Below are positions 34,889-43,046 of a DNA stretch of 64,000 bases, piece after piece. This stretch comes from an uncultured Dehalococcoidia bacterium (GTDB lineage Bacteria > Chloroflexota > Dehalococcoidia > Lucifugimonadales > UBA3495), in the NCBI GenBank assembly GCA_958296225.1, contig OY282456.1, positions 62,001 to 126,000 of the forward strand, given 5' to 3'. Every line of letters begins with the position of its first letter. The first letter of the stretch is position 1. The notes under the pieces were generated by a model, which saw nothing but the letters and a program-made list of their open reading frames with translations, made no database searches and was not told the DNA's origin. The translations under genes and the position numbers were made by a program.

Positions 34889-35856
34889 GGCGTCAGAATA
34901 ACCTTGCCGCGAGTTCCGCGAGCGGCGAGATGCAGGTGCGCGCTCCCGGCTTCGGACATTGGCAGCACGCGGTCAACGATGAGCCTGAGCCGGCCGTCCA
35001 CTATCATCGGCATCAGGTCGCGCATCGCCCCCTGGTGGTCCAGGGAGCCGATGGGCGAGCGGCCCATGCTGAACCCGATGACGGTGCGATTCAGCGTCGT
35101 GATGTCGGCGGCGGCCAGATTGGCCGGCTGTCCGCTGGCGTTGCCGTAGCTGACCAGCCGCCCGTAGGAGGCGACACAGCGCACCGACTTTTCCAGCACC
35201 GGGCCGCCGACACACTCCAGCGCCAGCGCCACGCCGCGCCCGTCGGTCAGGGACTGCACTTCGTCCTCAAAATCAACTTCGGTGTAGTTGATGGCAACGT
35301 CGGCGCCCAGAGAGCGGCACAGTTCCAGCTTGTCGGCGGTGGAAGCGGTGGCGACCACACGGGCGCCCCACTCCTTGGCCAGCTGGATGGCGACGGTGCC
35401 GACACCCGAGGCGCCGGCCTGAATCAGTACGGTATCACCGGGCTGCATAGCCCCACGGGTTTTCAGGAGATGGTAGGAAGTGAGGAAGGTGATAGGCATA
35501 CCGCCGGCGTGTATCGGGTCAATGCCGTCGGGACAGGGAAAAACGAAGTTGTGGTTGACCGCCACGTATTCCGCCTGACCCTGCGGCCCCATGGCCAGCA
35601 CCCGCTGCCCCACGGCGAGCCGGCCATCGGTAACGTCCGAACCCAGCGCGGTGATGGTGCCGGCGGCCTCCAAACCCAGCGTGGCCGGCAAATCGGGGCC
35701 GGGGTAATTCCCCTGCCGTCGCATAATATCGGCATAGTTCACGCCGGCGGCGTCCACCTTGATGAGCGCCTGGTGCGGGCCGGGGGTTGGTTCCGGGGTA
35801 TCTTTCCATTCCAGGACTTCAACGCTGCCGTATTCCTCAATGCGCAGGGCTTTCAT
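34885..35856 (-). CDS. Quinone oxidoreductase (MDR family, zinc-free)
   Basis: 323 residues. MKALRIEEYGSVEVLEWKD and ALIKVDAAGVNYADIMRRQG form the GroES-like N-domain; VLIQAGASGVGTVAIQLAKE is the NADPH-binding motif (AxxGxxG). The zinc-ligand Cys set of alcohol dehydrogenases is absent, as in NADPH:quinone reductases. First gene of a minus-strand set with the methyltransferase and LLM genes. The spacer before it (35857-35927) has a CATTCCGG...GGGAATGACGG hairpin of the dispersed family. Confidence 0.88.
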   Translation of the reverse strand: MKALRIEEYGSVEVLEWKDTPEPTPGPHQALIKVDAAGVNYADIMRRQGNYPGPDLPATLGLEAAGTITALGSDVTDGRLAVGQRVLAMGPQGQAEYVAVNHNFVFPCPDGIDPIHAGGMPITFLTSYHLLKTRGAMQPGDTVLIQAGASGVGTVAIQLAKEWGARVVATASTADKLELCRSLGADVAINYTEVDFEDEVQSLTDGRGVALALECVGGPVLEKSVRCVASYGRLVSYGNASGQPANLAAADITTLNRTVIGFSMGRSPIGSLDHQGAMRDLMPMIVDGRLRLIVDRVLPMSEAGSAHLHLAARGTRGKVILTP

Positions 35857-35927
35857 TTTGAGATTCTCCTGTACTTCACCGCCATCATTCCGGCTTTCGC
35901 GGGAATGACGGGAAATGTCAATATAGC

Positions 35928-36917
35928 CTAGACCGGCCCGCGCCAGTTGCCGGCTGGCAGCACGTCGGGGTTGATGACGCGCACCGGCTCTCCGGCGGCG
36001 AAGGCGCGGATGTTTTCCACCACGCCGGCATAGAAGGCGCGGTATCCGTCATCCGTAACGTAACCGACGTGGGGCGTAATGAGCGTGTTGTTCAATGTCA
36101 GGAAGGGATGGCCGGCGGGCAGCGGCTCAACGTCGAAGGTGTCCAGGGCGGCCCCGCCGATGGCGTTGCGTTGCAGGGCGTCAACCAGCGCCGCCTCATC
36201 AACGATGGGGCCGCGCGAGATGTTGACCAGGATGGCCGACGGTTTCATCAGCCCTATTTCGTGAGCGCCCACCAGGCCGCGCGTCCGGTCGCTGAGCCGC
36301 ACGTGAACCGACACTATATCGCCCGCGGCAAACAGGGTGTCCTTGTCAACCAACGTGGCGTGGCACTCGGCGGCGCGCTCGGCCGTGAGATTCTGGCTCC
36401 ACGCGATGACGCGCATATCGAAAGCGCTGCCCACCCGCGCCACCCGGGAACCGATGTGGCCCAGGCCCAGCAGGGCGAGGGTCTTGCCCTGCAAGCTCGT
36501 GCCGACATGGATGCCCCACTGGCCCTGCTCGCGGGTGGCCCGGTCCTCGGCGGCGATACGGCGCGCCAGGCCGAGGATGAGGCCCCAGGTCAACTCGGTC
36601 GGCCCTTCGCCGGCGCCCGGTGTGCCGCAGACCGTTACCCCCAGCTCCGTCGCCGCGTCAACGTCAAAGGACGCATTGCGCGCGCCGGTGGTGATGAGGC
36701 AGCGCAAGGCCGGCAGGCGTTCCAGCAGGGAGCGGGGAAAGGCCGTTCGCTCCCGCATCCCCATCACGATGTCAAAGTCCGCCAGCCGCTGGGCGAGGGC
36801 GTCTTCGTCGGTGAGGTGGTCGCTGAAAAAGGTAACGTCAATCTCAGCCGGCAGGCTGGACCAGTCGGCCAGGTCAGCGGCCACGCTTTGGTAATCATCA
36901 AGAACGGCAACTTTCAT
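35928..36917 (-). CDS. D-2-hydroxyacid dehydrogenase family protein
   Basis: 329 residues. The N-terminal catalytic fold is MKVAVLDDYQSVAADLADW; the NAD-binding motif is ALLGLGHIGSRVARVGSAFD (GxGxxG); the catalytic residues are R in NISRGPIVDEAALVDAL and H in LITPHVGYVTDDGY. Oxidises or reduces a 2-hydroxy/2-oxo acid. Start ATG at 36917 overlaps the stop of a truncated LLM remnant that lies immediately upstream. Confidence 0.9.
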   Translation of the reverse strand: MKVAVLDDYQSVAADLADWSSLPAEIDVTFFSDHLTDEDALAQRLADFDIVMGMRERTAFPRSLLERLPALRCLITTGARNASFDVDAATELGVTVCGTPGAGEGPTELTWGLILGLARRIAAEDRATREQGQWGIHVGTSLQGKTLALLGLGHIGSRVARVGSAFDMRVIAWSQNLTAERAAECHATLVDKDTLFAAGDIVSVHVRLSDRTRGLVGAHEIGLMKPSAILVNISRGPIVDEAALVDALQRNAIGGAALDTFDVEPLPAGHPFLTLNNTLITPHVGYVTDDGYRAFYAGVVENIRAFAAGEPVRVINPDVLPAGNWRGPV

Positions 36918-37036
36918 CGGGTGCTCACCTCAATTAGCGCAATCGTCCGGTCAATCAGCTCGAAACCTTCGGCGAAAGCCCCGGCCTGGGACTTCCCCGC
37001 GCGGGTTCCAAACTGCATAAACAACCCAAAGTGCAT
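36914..37036 (-). pseudogene. Truncated LLM-class oxidoreductase, N-terminus only
   Basis: A 40-codon frame from ATG 37036 to TGA 36914 encodes MHFGLFMQFGTRAGKSQAGA and then AFAEGFELIDR. This is the start of a luciferase-like oxidoreductase, after which the sequence breaks off (TIALIEVSTR) into the dehydrogenase start. The rest of the gene is lost. A solitary end of the repeat family lies 105 bases away (37141). The remaining bases to 37242 hold nothing else recognisable. Confidence 0.6.
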
Positions 37037-37140
37037 TGCTCACGCCCCTGGCGCCATCGTCAACTTGCTGCCACCCATCACAGCGCCACCGATTGAACCA
37101 GTAAAGCACAGGGCCAAAACAGGGTCAAGTTGAAGGCACC

Positions 37141-37164
37141 GACCACCTGAAACGGAACGCTACC
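37141..37164. repeat. Solitary end of the terminal-inverted-repeat family
   Basis: GACCACCTGAAACGGAACGC and then TACC: a right-hand end like those at 18295 and 32484. No matching left end is visible on the other side, so it is probably the remains of a deletion or a one-ended event. Confidence 0.6.
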
Positions 37165-37242
37165 GAGTCGTTTGCCCGCTGCCAGCGTGCGGGGTACAAT
37201 CAGGCAATCCCAGTTACCCCGCTGATTTCAGGAGGTTCAGGT

Positions 37243-38151
37243 ATGCCGAACCGGCAGATGCAGATAGGCGCCGTATTTCCGCAAACCGAGATTGGCGCCG
37301 ACCCCATCGCCGTGCGCGACTACGTGCAGGCGGCGGAGCAGCTTGGCTACGCGCACATCATCGCTTACGACCACGTGCTCGGCGCCGATACCGCCTACCA
37401 CCAGCCGTGGACGGGCAGCTACACCAAAGACAGTATGTTCCACGAAATATTCGTCGCCTTTGGCTATATGGCCGCGCTGACGACCAGCGTGGAGCTGGTG
37501 TCGGCCATCGTCATCCTCGGCCAGCGGCAGACGGCGCTGGTGGCCAAGCAGGCCGCCGAGGTGGACATCCTCAGCGGCGGACGGCTGCGGCTAGGCGTTG
37601 GCATCGGCTGGAACCCGGTGGAGTACGAAGCCCTGGGCGAGGATTTTACGACGCGAGGCCGCCGCGCCGAGGAGCAGATGGAGCTGCTGCGCCGCCTCTG
37701 GACTGAGGAAGTAGTTGACTTTCACGGCAGCTACCACAACGTAACCAACGCCGGCATCAACCCCTTGCCCGTGCAGCGTCCGATACCCCTCTGGATGGGC
37801 GCCGGCAGCCGGGCGCGCGGGCCGATTCCCACCGACCGGGTGCTGAGCCGGGTGGGTCGCTGCGCTGATGGCTGGTTCCCGCAGTTCCAATCCGACGACC
37901 CCCAGGCCGAGACTGCCATCGCCAAGGTGCGCCAGGCTGCCGCCGACGCCGGCCGCGACCCGGACGCCATCGGTATGGAGCCGCGGGTCAACTACTCCGA
38001 CGGAGACCCGGAGTATTGGCAAGCGCGGGCCGAGGCGTGGCGCGGCATGGGCGCATCCCACTTCTCCGTCAACACCATGTCGGCCAACCTGACCACGCCG
38101 GACGCGCACATCAACGCAATTCGGGAGTTCAAGGAAGTCATCACCGGGTAA
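37243..38151 (+). CDS. LLM-class F420-dependent oxidoreductase (TIGR03619-like)
   Basis: 302 residues, ATG after AGGAGG. QIGAVFPQTEIGADPIAVRD, LGYAHIIAYDHVLGAD, AALTTSVELVSAIVILGQRQ, LRLGVGIGWNPVEYEALGED and the C-terminal HFSVNTMSANL are typical of the F420-dependent branch. It is followed 48 bases later by an SDR, a common pairing in degradation clusters. Substrate unknown. Confidence 0.88.
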   Translation: MPNRQMQIGAVFPQTEIGADPIAVRDYVQAAEQLGYAHIIAYDHVLGADTAYHQPWTGSYTKDSMFHEIFVAFGYMAALTTSVELVSAIVILGQRQTALVAKQAAEVDILSGGRLRLGVGIGWNPVEYEALGEDFTTRGRRAEEQMELLRRLWTEEVVDFHGSYHNVTNAGINPLPVQRPIPLWMGAGSRARGPIPTDRVLSRVGRCADGWFPQFQSDDPQAETAIAKVRQAAADAGRDPDAIGMEPRVNYSDGDPEYWQARAEAWRGMGASHFSVNTMSANLTTPDAHINAIREFKEVITG

Positions 38152-38199
38152 GGAAGGAATGAGAACAGGCAGGAAGGAACGAACAAGGAGGCAGCAATT

Positions 38200-38961
38200 A
38201 TGGGCAGACTGGATGGCAAGGTGGCGCTGATTAGCGGCGGCGCCCGTGGCCAGGGCGCGACTGAGGCCCGGATGTTCGCCGCCGAGGGCGCGTGCGTAGT
38301 CTTTGGCGACTTGCTGGATGACGAAGGGCGGCAGGTAGAGGCCGAAATCAGAGAACTGGGCGGCCAGGCTACTTATGTCCATCTGGACGTAACCAGCGCG
38401 GCCGATTGGGAGGCTGCGGTCAACGCCGCCGTTGCCGAGTACGGCAAGCTGAACGTGCTGGTGAACAACGCCGGCATCGTCCTGGGACGCAGCATCGAGG
38501 AGATGACCGTCGCCGAATGGGACCGCATCTTTGACGTGAACGCCAAGGGCGTGTTCCTGGGCACCAAAGCCGGCCTGGGGGCGATGCGCGACGCCGACGG
38601 CGGCAGCATCATCAACATATCCTCCACCGCCGGCCTGGTGGGCAACGATTACAACCTGGCTGCCTACAGCAGCACTAAAGGCGCGGTGCGGTTGTTCACC
38701 AAAGCCACCGCGGTTCAGCACGCCAGCGAGGGTATCCGCTGCAATTCGGTGCATCCCGGCCCGATTGACACGCCCATGTTGCAGGAATCCCGCCGCAGCC
38801 GGGGTGCGCTCAGCGACGACGAGCAGCGCCGCCGCGTGCCCCTGGGTCGTATCGGCCGCCCGGAGGATATTGCCTACGCCGTCATCTACCTGGCGTCCGA
38901 TGAGGCATCCTTTGTAACCGGCAGCGAAGTGGTGATTGACGGCGGGCGCACCGCGATGTAA
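38200..38961 (+). CDS. Short-chain dehydrogenase/reductase (hydroxysteroid-dehydrogenase-like)
   Basis: 253 residues, ATG after AAGGAGG. ALISGGARGQGATEARMFA (glycine motif), NVLVNNAGIVLGRS, IINISSTAGLVGND (catalytic Ser), YSSTKGAVRLF (Y-x3-K), NSVHPGPIDTPML and the C-terminal GSEVVIDGGRTAM. Typical of the 20-beta-hydroxysteroid or cyclic-alcohol group. NAD is likely because an acidic residue follows the second strand (FGDLLDDEG). Same strand as the LLM gene before it. Confidence 0.88.
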   Translation: MGRLDGKVALISGGARGQGATEARMFAAEGACVVFGDLLDDEGRQVEAEIRELGGQATYVHLDVTSAADWEAAVNAAVAEYGKLNVLVNNAGIVLGRSIEEMTVAEWDRIFDVNAKGVFLGTKAGLGAMRDADGGSIINISSTAGLVGNDYNLAAYSSTKGAVRLFTKATAVQHASEGIRCNSVHPGPIDTPMLQESRRSRGALSDDEQRRRVPLGRIGRPEDIAYAVIYLASDEASFVTGSEVVIDGGRTAM

Positions 38962-38997
38962 GCCCCACTGAGCGGATTCCTGGCCTAAAGTGGCCGC

Positions 38998-39735
38998 TTA
39001 GCCTTTGAGGTGCTGGCCGTAGAACTGCAATACCCGGTGCCACATATCCTGGGCCGGGGCCGCCCGGTAGCTGGGCCGGTAGTCGGCGAAGAATGCGTGT
39101 CCGGCGTTGTTATACATCACCCACTCGTAGGTCTTGCCGTGCTGGTCCAGCAGCGTTTTCAGCTGCTCCGCCTGTTCCGGGGTGGGGTTCTCATCCTCCA
39201 CGCCAAACAGGGCCAGCAAGGGGCAGGACAGGTTGGGCACCATGTCCATCGGCGGCACCGGGCGCAGCGGGGTGGGTTCGTGGACGATGTGGCCGCCCGC
39301 CGAGTCCACCGCCGCGTTGATGTTGCTGCTCTGGCAGGCCATCATCAGGGTGTAGCGGCCCCCGGAGCAAAAGCCGATGATGCCCACCTTGCCGTTGCAG
39401 TGGGCCTGGGACTTCAGGAACAACGCCGCCCCTTCCAAATCGTCCATTGCCTGGGAGTCGGGAGCGGCGAACAGCGTGGCCAGCACGTTTTCCGGCTCCG
39501 GCGTGCCTTCCCGGGTGTAGAGGTCCGGCGCGATGGCCAGGTAGCCCTGCCCGGCAAAGCGGACGGCAATGTCCTTGTGGTGGTCCATCAGCCCCATGCC
39601 TTCCATGGTGACGATGACGCCGGGGTAGGACCCACCCCCGGCCGGACGGCTGTAGAAAGCGTCAACCATTGTGCCGTCCCGGCTGGCGTACTGGATTGTC
39701 CCGGTCTCCAAGTCTTGGCCAACGAGTACCATCAT
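38998..39735 (-). CDS. Dienelactone hydrolase family protein
   Basis: About 245 residues from ATG at 39735 or 39732 (GGAGG in front); the frame is open further back but without a ribosome site. The nucleophile elbow is Cys-type, IGFCSGGRYTLMMA (G-x-C-x-G-G), and the catalytic Asp and His are in LFGVEDENPTPEQ and NAGHAFFADYRPSY. Dienelactone hydrolases open ring lactones in aromatic breakdown; relatives act on varied esters. Convergent with the SDR. Confidence 0.88.
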   Translation of the reverse strand: MMVLVGQDLETGTIQYASRDGTMVDAFYSRPAGGGSYPGVIVTMEGMGLMDHHKDIAVRFAGQGYLAIAPDLYTREGTPEPENVLATLFAAPDSQAMDDLEGAALFLKSQAHCNGKVGIIGFCSGGRYTLMMACQSSNINAAVDSAGGHIVHEPTPLRPVPPMDMVPNLSCPLLALFGVEDENPTPEQAEQLKTLLDQHGKTYEWVMYNNAGHAFFADYRPSYRAAPAQDMWHRVLQFYGQHLKG

Positions 39736-40020
39736 CAACCTCCAGGGGGGAGTTAGTCTAATCTGTAATCCGACGGCGATATAGCGGCATTGACCCGTTC
39801 GTGAGAAAGGCCCTGGCGTCATCCCCCAGGGTCTTTCGGTTCTCCAGGAATCTGTGGGGTTTGGCGTTGCAGAACGCTGGGCCGGCGCTGGGCCTGACGG
39901 CTTGCGTATTCCCGCGCAACGGGGATGGCGACGGATTGAGAGAGTGGAATGGCCCCGGCGTCGTCCCCGGATTGGTGGAGTTTAGCGTGAAAAGGCCCTA
40001 TACTAGCTGGAAGTGGGAAA

Positions 40021-40097
40021 TGGTCGGGGCGGCCAGATTCGAACTGGCGACCCCCTGCACCCCATGCAGGTGCGCTACCGGGCTGCGCTACGCCCCG
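40021..40097 (-). tRNA. tRNA-Pro (anticodon GGG)
   Basis: Minus strand. Acceptor CGGGGCG / CGCCCCG, anticodon stem CCTGC / GCAGG around ATGGGGT (anticodon GGG), T-arm GGTTCGAAT-type (AGTTCGAATCT), discriminator A, encoded CCA. 77 bases. The 183-base stretch before it (39838-40020) holds no recognisable gene. Confidence 0.95.
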
Positions 40098-40110
40098 CCC
40101 CGACATACCC

Positions 40111-40139
40111 ATCATATCACCGGCAACGACAATACGCAA
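40111..40139 (-). promoter_or_regulatory. Promoter of tRNA-Pro
   Basis: Minus strand TTGCGT (40139-40134), 17-base spacer, TATGAT (40116-40111), 13 bases before the tRNA 5' end. It nearly abuts the start of the DnaJ-like gene on the opposite strand (40154), so the two are divergently transcribed from adjacent sites. Confidence 0.6.
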
Positions 40140-40153
40140 ATCTCAGTTACACG

Positions 40154-40831
40154 ATGAATACCGACTGCTACAGCATCCTCGGCGTCCCGCCGGCGGCGAC
40201 GGCGGAGGAAATCCGGGCTGCATACCGGCGACTGGCGCGCCAGTATCATCCCGACTTGAATTCCGGCCCCGAAGCTGAGGCGCGGATGAAGGAAATTAAT
40301 GAAGCCTACGATACGCTGTCGGACCCGCTGCGTCGTCGCCAGTACGATATCCACAAGAGTAACGGCGACTTCCTGGCGAATCGGGCGCGACGGGGGCAAT
40401 CTCCCGGTCGTCGCCGCGCCACAGCAAGCCCCGCCCGGACGCGGCCGTATGTCCCCCAGCGCGGAGAGGACATAGAAGTTGCTCTGCTCATCACCCGTCG
40501 GGAGGCCAAGCACGGCGCCCGCAAGAACTTTCCGGTGGAACGGATGGAGGTTTGCCCCCGCTGCCGGGGCACGGGAATAGAACCGGAAGAAACGCTGGCC
40601 GTGGGGCAGTGCTGGCGCTGTGCCGGAGAGCAGCGGCTGGGTCGGGAGTTGCAACTGAATGCCACCATTCCGGCGGGAGTAGCCGACGGCGGACGCCTCC
40701 GCCTGCGGGGGCAGGGCAACGCCGGCCTCGACGGTGGCTCCAACGGCCACATCTACATCACGGCCCGGGTGAGCAAAAATACGGGATTCTTTCGCGCGCT
40801 GACCTTTATCCTCCGTCATATGATTTACTAG
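40154..40831 (+). CDS. Minimal DnaJ-like co-chaperone
   Basis: 225 residues, ATG at 40154. J-domain: [20 protein letters not shown] with HPD in [10 protein letters not shown] short Arg/Pro/Ser linker follows instead of a Gly/Phe region. The zinc-binding domain is reduced to two Cys pairs (CPRCRGTG and CWRCAGEQ) instead of four. The DnaJ C-terminal domain is shortened ([20 protein letters not shown]). It should stimulate DnaK ATPase, but it is far shorter than DnaJ (about 370). It could serve a specialised client. Confidence 0.85.
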   Translation: MNTDCYSILGVPPAATAEEIRAAYRRLARQYHPDLNSGPEAEARMKEINEAYDTLSDPLRRRQYDIHKSNGDFLANRARRGQSPGRRRATASPARTRPYVPQRGEDIEVALLITRREAKHGARKNFPVERMEVCPRCRGTGIEPEETLAVGQCWRCAGEQRLGRELQLNATIPAGVADGGRLRLRGQGNAGLDGGSNGHIYITARVSKNTGFFRALTFILRHMIY

Positions 40832-40836
40832 GGCGT

Positions 40837-42516
40837 ATGGTCAACATTATGCAGTTCACCCCTCTGGCTGACTACCTGCGGCGCTGGCTGTCCGGCGCGC
40901 CGGCGGCGGGTCTGGCAATTGCGGTAACCGACCGCCAACGGACGCTGTACACCGCCGGCCTGGGATACGCGGACGCTGACGCCGGCCGGCCCGTGCTGGC
41001 CGACACCACCTTCCAGATTGGCAGCATCGGCAAGTCGATGACGGCGCTGGCGCTGATGCAGTTGGTTGAATCGGGCCGCCTGGATTTGAACGCTCCGCTG
41101 AGCACGCATCTGCCCTGGTTCGCCATTCCGTCGCGCTACGGCCCCATCGCCCTCCGGCACGTCATGAGCCACACCGCCGGCTTGCCCGCCGGCGCCGACT
41201 TTGCCCCGTCGGCCCGCTACGAGGGATACGCGCTGCGGGATACCGTAGCGGCCTGGGAGCCGGGCGCGCGCTTCCATTATTCCAACACGGGCTACAAGCT
41301 GCTGGGGTGGCTGCTGGAGGACATTACCGGCCGGGACTACGGCGACGCCATCCGCCAGCGGGTTCTGGAACCGTTGGGAATGACCGCCACCGTTCCGGTA
41401 ATCACACACCAAACGCGCCACCGCATGGCTACCGGCTACGTCTCCCTGCACGACGACCGGCCCTATCGCCGCGGGGATACGCTGATTCCGGCAACCTGGA
41501 TGGAGTACAAAGTCGGCGACGGCAGCCAGGCAGCCACGGCGGAGGACATGGCCCGCTATGCCCGCCTGTGGCTTAACGGCGGGCGCAGCGGTATTCGCGC
41601 CCTGGTGTCGGCGGCGTCTTACGCGCGTATTACGACGCCGGTCATCGCCATGTCCCGCGGCGACAACTACGAGCACGACTACGGCTATGGGTTCGGTATC
41701 ATCAGCCACCAGGCCGACGGCCACCGTTTTATTGGGCACGGCGGGAGCACCGTAGGGTTCCGCGCCATTATGCTTACCGACCAGACCGACGGTTTGGGGG
41801 TAACGCTGCTCTGCAACGGTTCCGATGTTGATACCTACGCTCCGGCCCGCTACGCGCTGCAAGTGGCGGCGGCCGTCCGCAGCGGGTCGGCCATCCCGGA
41901 GCCGCCGCCGGTTCCTGACCCAACCCGTGTTGCCGGCGCCAGCCGTTACGCCGGCGATTATATCAACCCCGCTAACGGCGTCCGCCTGTCCGTAGGCGCC
42001 GCGGGCGATACGCTGCGTTTGACCGGCGGCGACTCTGCCGGCGTGCTGGAGCAAATCGCCGGCAACGCCTTCTGCGTACCGCACGATGCTTTTGACCCAT
42101 TCCCACTGCGGTTCTGGGCCGCCGGAACGGGCAATGATGCGGCGATGGTCGAGGCGCACCACGGCAGCGATGTGTACGTGCGCGAGGGCAGTATCCCGCC
42201 GGATGAAGCCGCGCCGTATCCGCCGGAGTGGGCAGCCTTGCCGGGCCGCTACCGCAGCCATGCTCCGTATGTGTCCAACTTCTACGTCATACTGCGTCGC
42301 AGCCGGCTGTACCTGGCCTGGCCCAACGGAGGCGAGGAGGCCCTTACGCCGGAGCGTTCCTACCACAGCGAGGCAGACCGGAGCGCGACGGGTTGGTTCG
42401 GCGTAGGCCCACCCGGCGAACCGACTGCGGAACGGCTGCGCTTTGACACGGTAGTAGGCGGCCGGGCGCTGCGGGCGCGCTGGGCCGGCGGCGGAGATTT
42501 TTACCGGGTGGGTTAG
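40837..42516 (+). CDS. Class C beta-lactamase-like serine hydrolase
   Basis: 559 residues from ATG at 40837 (40849 also possible), five bases after the DnaJ-like gene. Catalytic motifs: SxxK as SIGK (about residue 65), Y-x-N as YSNTGYKLLGWLLEDITG, and H-G-G as GHGGSTVGFRA (the third motif, KTG position). Extra C-terminal beta-rich domains (from about residue 355) carry SRYAGDYINPANGVRL and similar segments as in esterase/beta-lactamase-family proteins. No signal peptide is visible. Acts on unknown esters or peptides. Confidence 0.85.
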   Translation: MVNIMQFTPLADYLRRWLSGAPAAGLAIAVTDRQRTLYTAGLGYADADAGRPVLADTTFQIGSIGKSMTALALMQLVESGRLDLNAPLSTHLPWFAIPSRYGPIALRHVMSHTAGLPAGADFAPSARYEGYALRDTVAAWEPGARFHYSNTGYKLLGWLLEDITGRDYGDAIRQRVLEPLGMTATVPVITHQTRHRMATGYVSLHDDRPYRRGDTLIPATWMEYKVGDGSQAATAEDMARYARLWLNGGRSGIRALVSAASYARITTPVIAMSRGDNYEHDYGYGFGIISHQADGHRFIGHGGSTVGFRAIMLTDQTDGLGVTLLCNGSDVDTYAPARYALQVAAAVRSGSAIPEPPPVPDPTRVAGASRYAGDYINPANGVRLSVGAAGDTLRLTGGDSAGVLEQIAGNAFCVPHDAFDPFPLRFWAAGTGNDAAMVEAHHGSDVYVREGSIPPDEAAPYPPEWAALPGRYRSHAPYVSNFYVILRRSRLYLAWPNGGEEALTPERSYHSEADRSATGWFGVGPPGEPTAERLRFDTVVGGRALRARWAGGGDFYRVG

Positions 42517-42629
42517 GCCGGATTTACGATACCCGCCGGATGGTGACGCTTGGCGCGCAATGACGGATGCTCCCCAGACGACAGGGCGCCCACCAGGGGC
42601 GCCCCTACACGGTGGGCCTGGGGAGTTGG

Positions 42630-43034
42630 CTATAACTGGCCCAGGTATTCTGCGTAGCCTGCCGCATCCAGCAGGTTGTCCAGTTCGGACGGGTCGGCCA
42701 TACGGACGCGCAGCATCCAGCCGTCGCCGAAGGGGTCGTTGTTCACCAGTTCCGGCTCGTGGGCCAGGCGGCCGTTCACTTCGGTAACGTCGCCGCTGAC
42801 CGGCGAGTAGAGGTCGGAGACGGCTTTGACGGACTCAATCTCGCCCATCTTGGCCAGGTGGCCCACGGTGGCGCCCACTGCGGGCAACTCCAGGTACACC
42901 ACGTCGCCCAGCTGGTCTTGCGCGTAGTGGGTGATACCCACCGTTGCGGCGCCGGCGGCGTCTTCCAGCAGCACCCATTCGTGCTCCCGGGTATATTTGC
43001 GGTCGTCGGGGTTCACCTTGTCCAGTACCTCCAA
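42630..43034 (-). CDS. gcvH: Glycine cleavage system H protein
   Basis: 134 residues. The lipoyl domain has KYTREHEWVLLEDAAGAATVGIT, DVVYLELPAVGATV and the lipoate-lysine motif GEIESVKAVSDLYSP (Lys about residue 72). It shuttles aminomethyl groups between the P, T and L proteins. It lies 12 bases after gcvT on the same strand. The other two gcv parts, gcvPA and gcvPB, are on the opposite strand further right. Confidence 0.95.
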   Translation of the reverse strand: MEVLDKVNPDDRKYTREHEWVLLEDAAGAATVGITHYAQDQLGDVVYLELPAVGATVGHLAKMGEIESVKAVSDLYSPVSGDVTEVNGRLAHEPELVNNDPFGDGWMLRVRMADPSELDNLLDAAGYAEYLGQL

Positions 43035-43046
43035 ATGATTCAGGGG

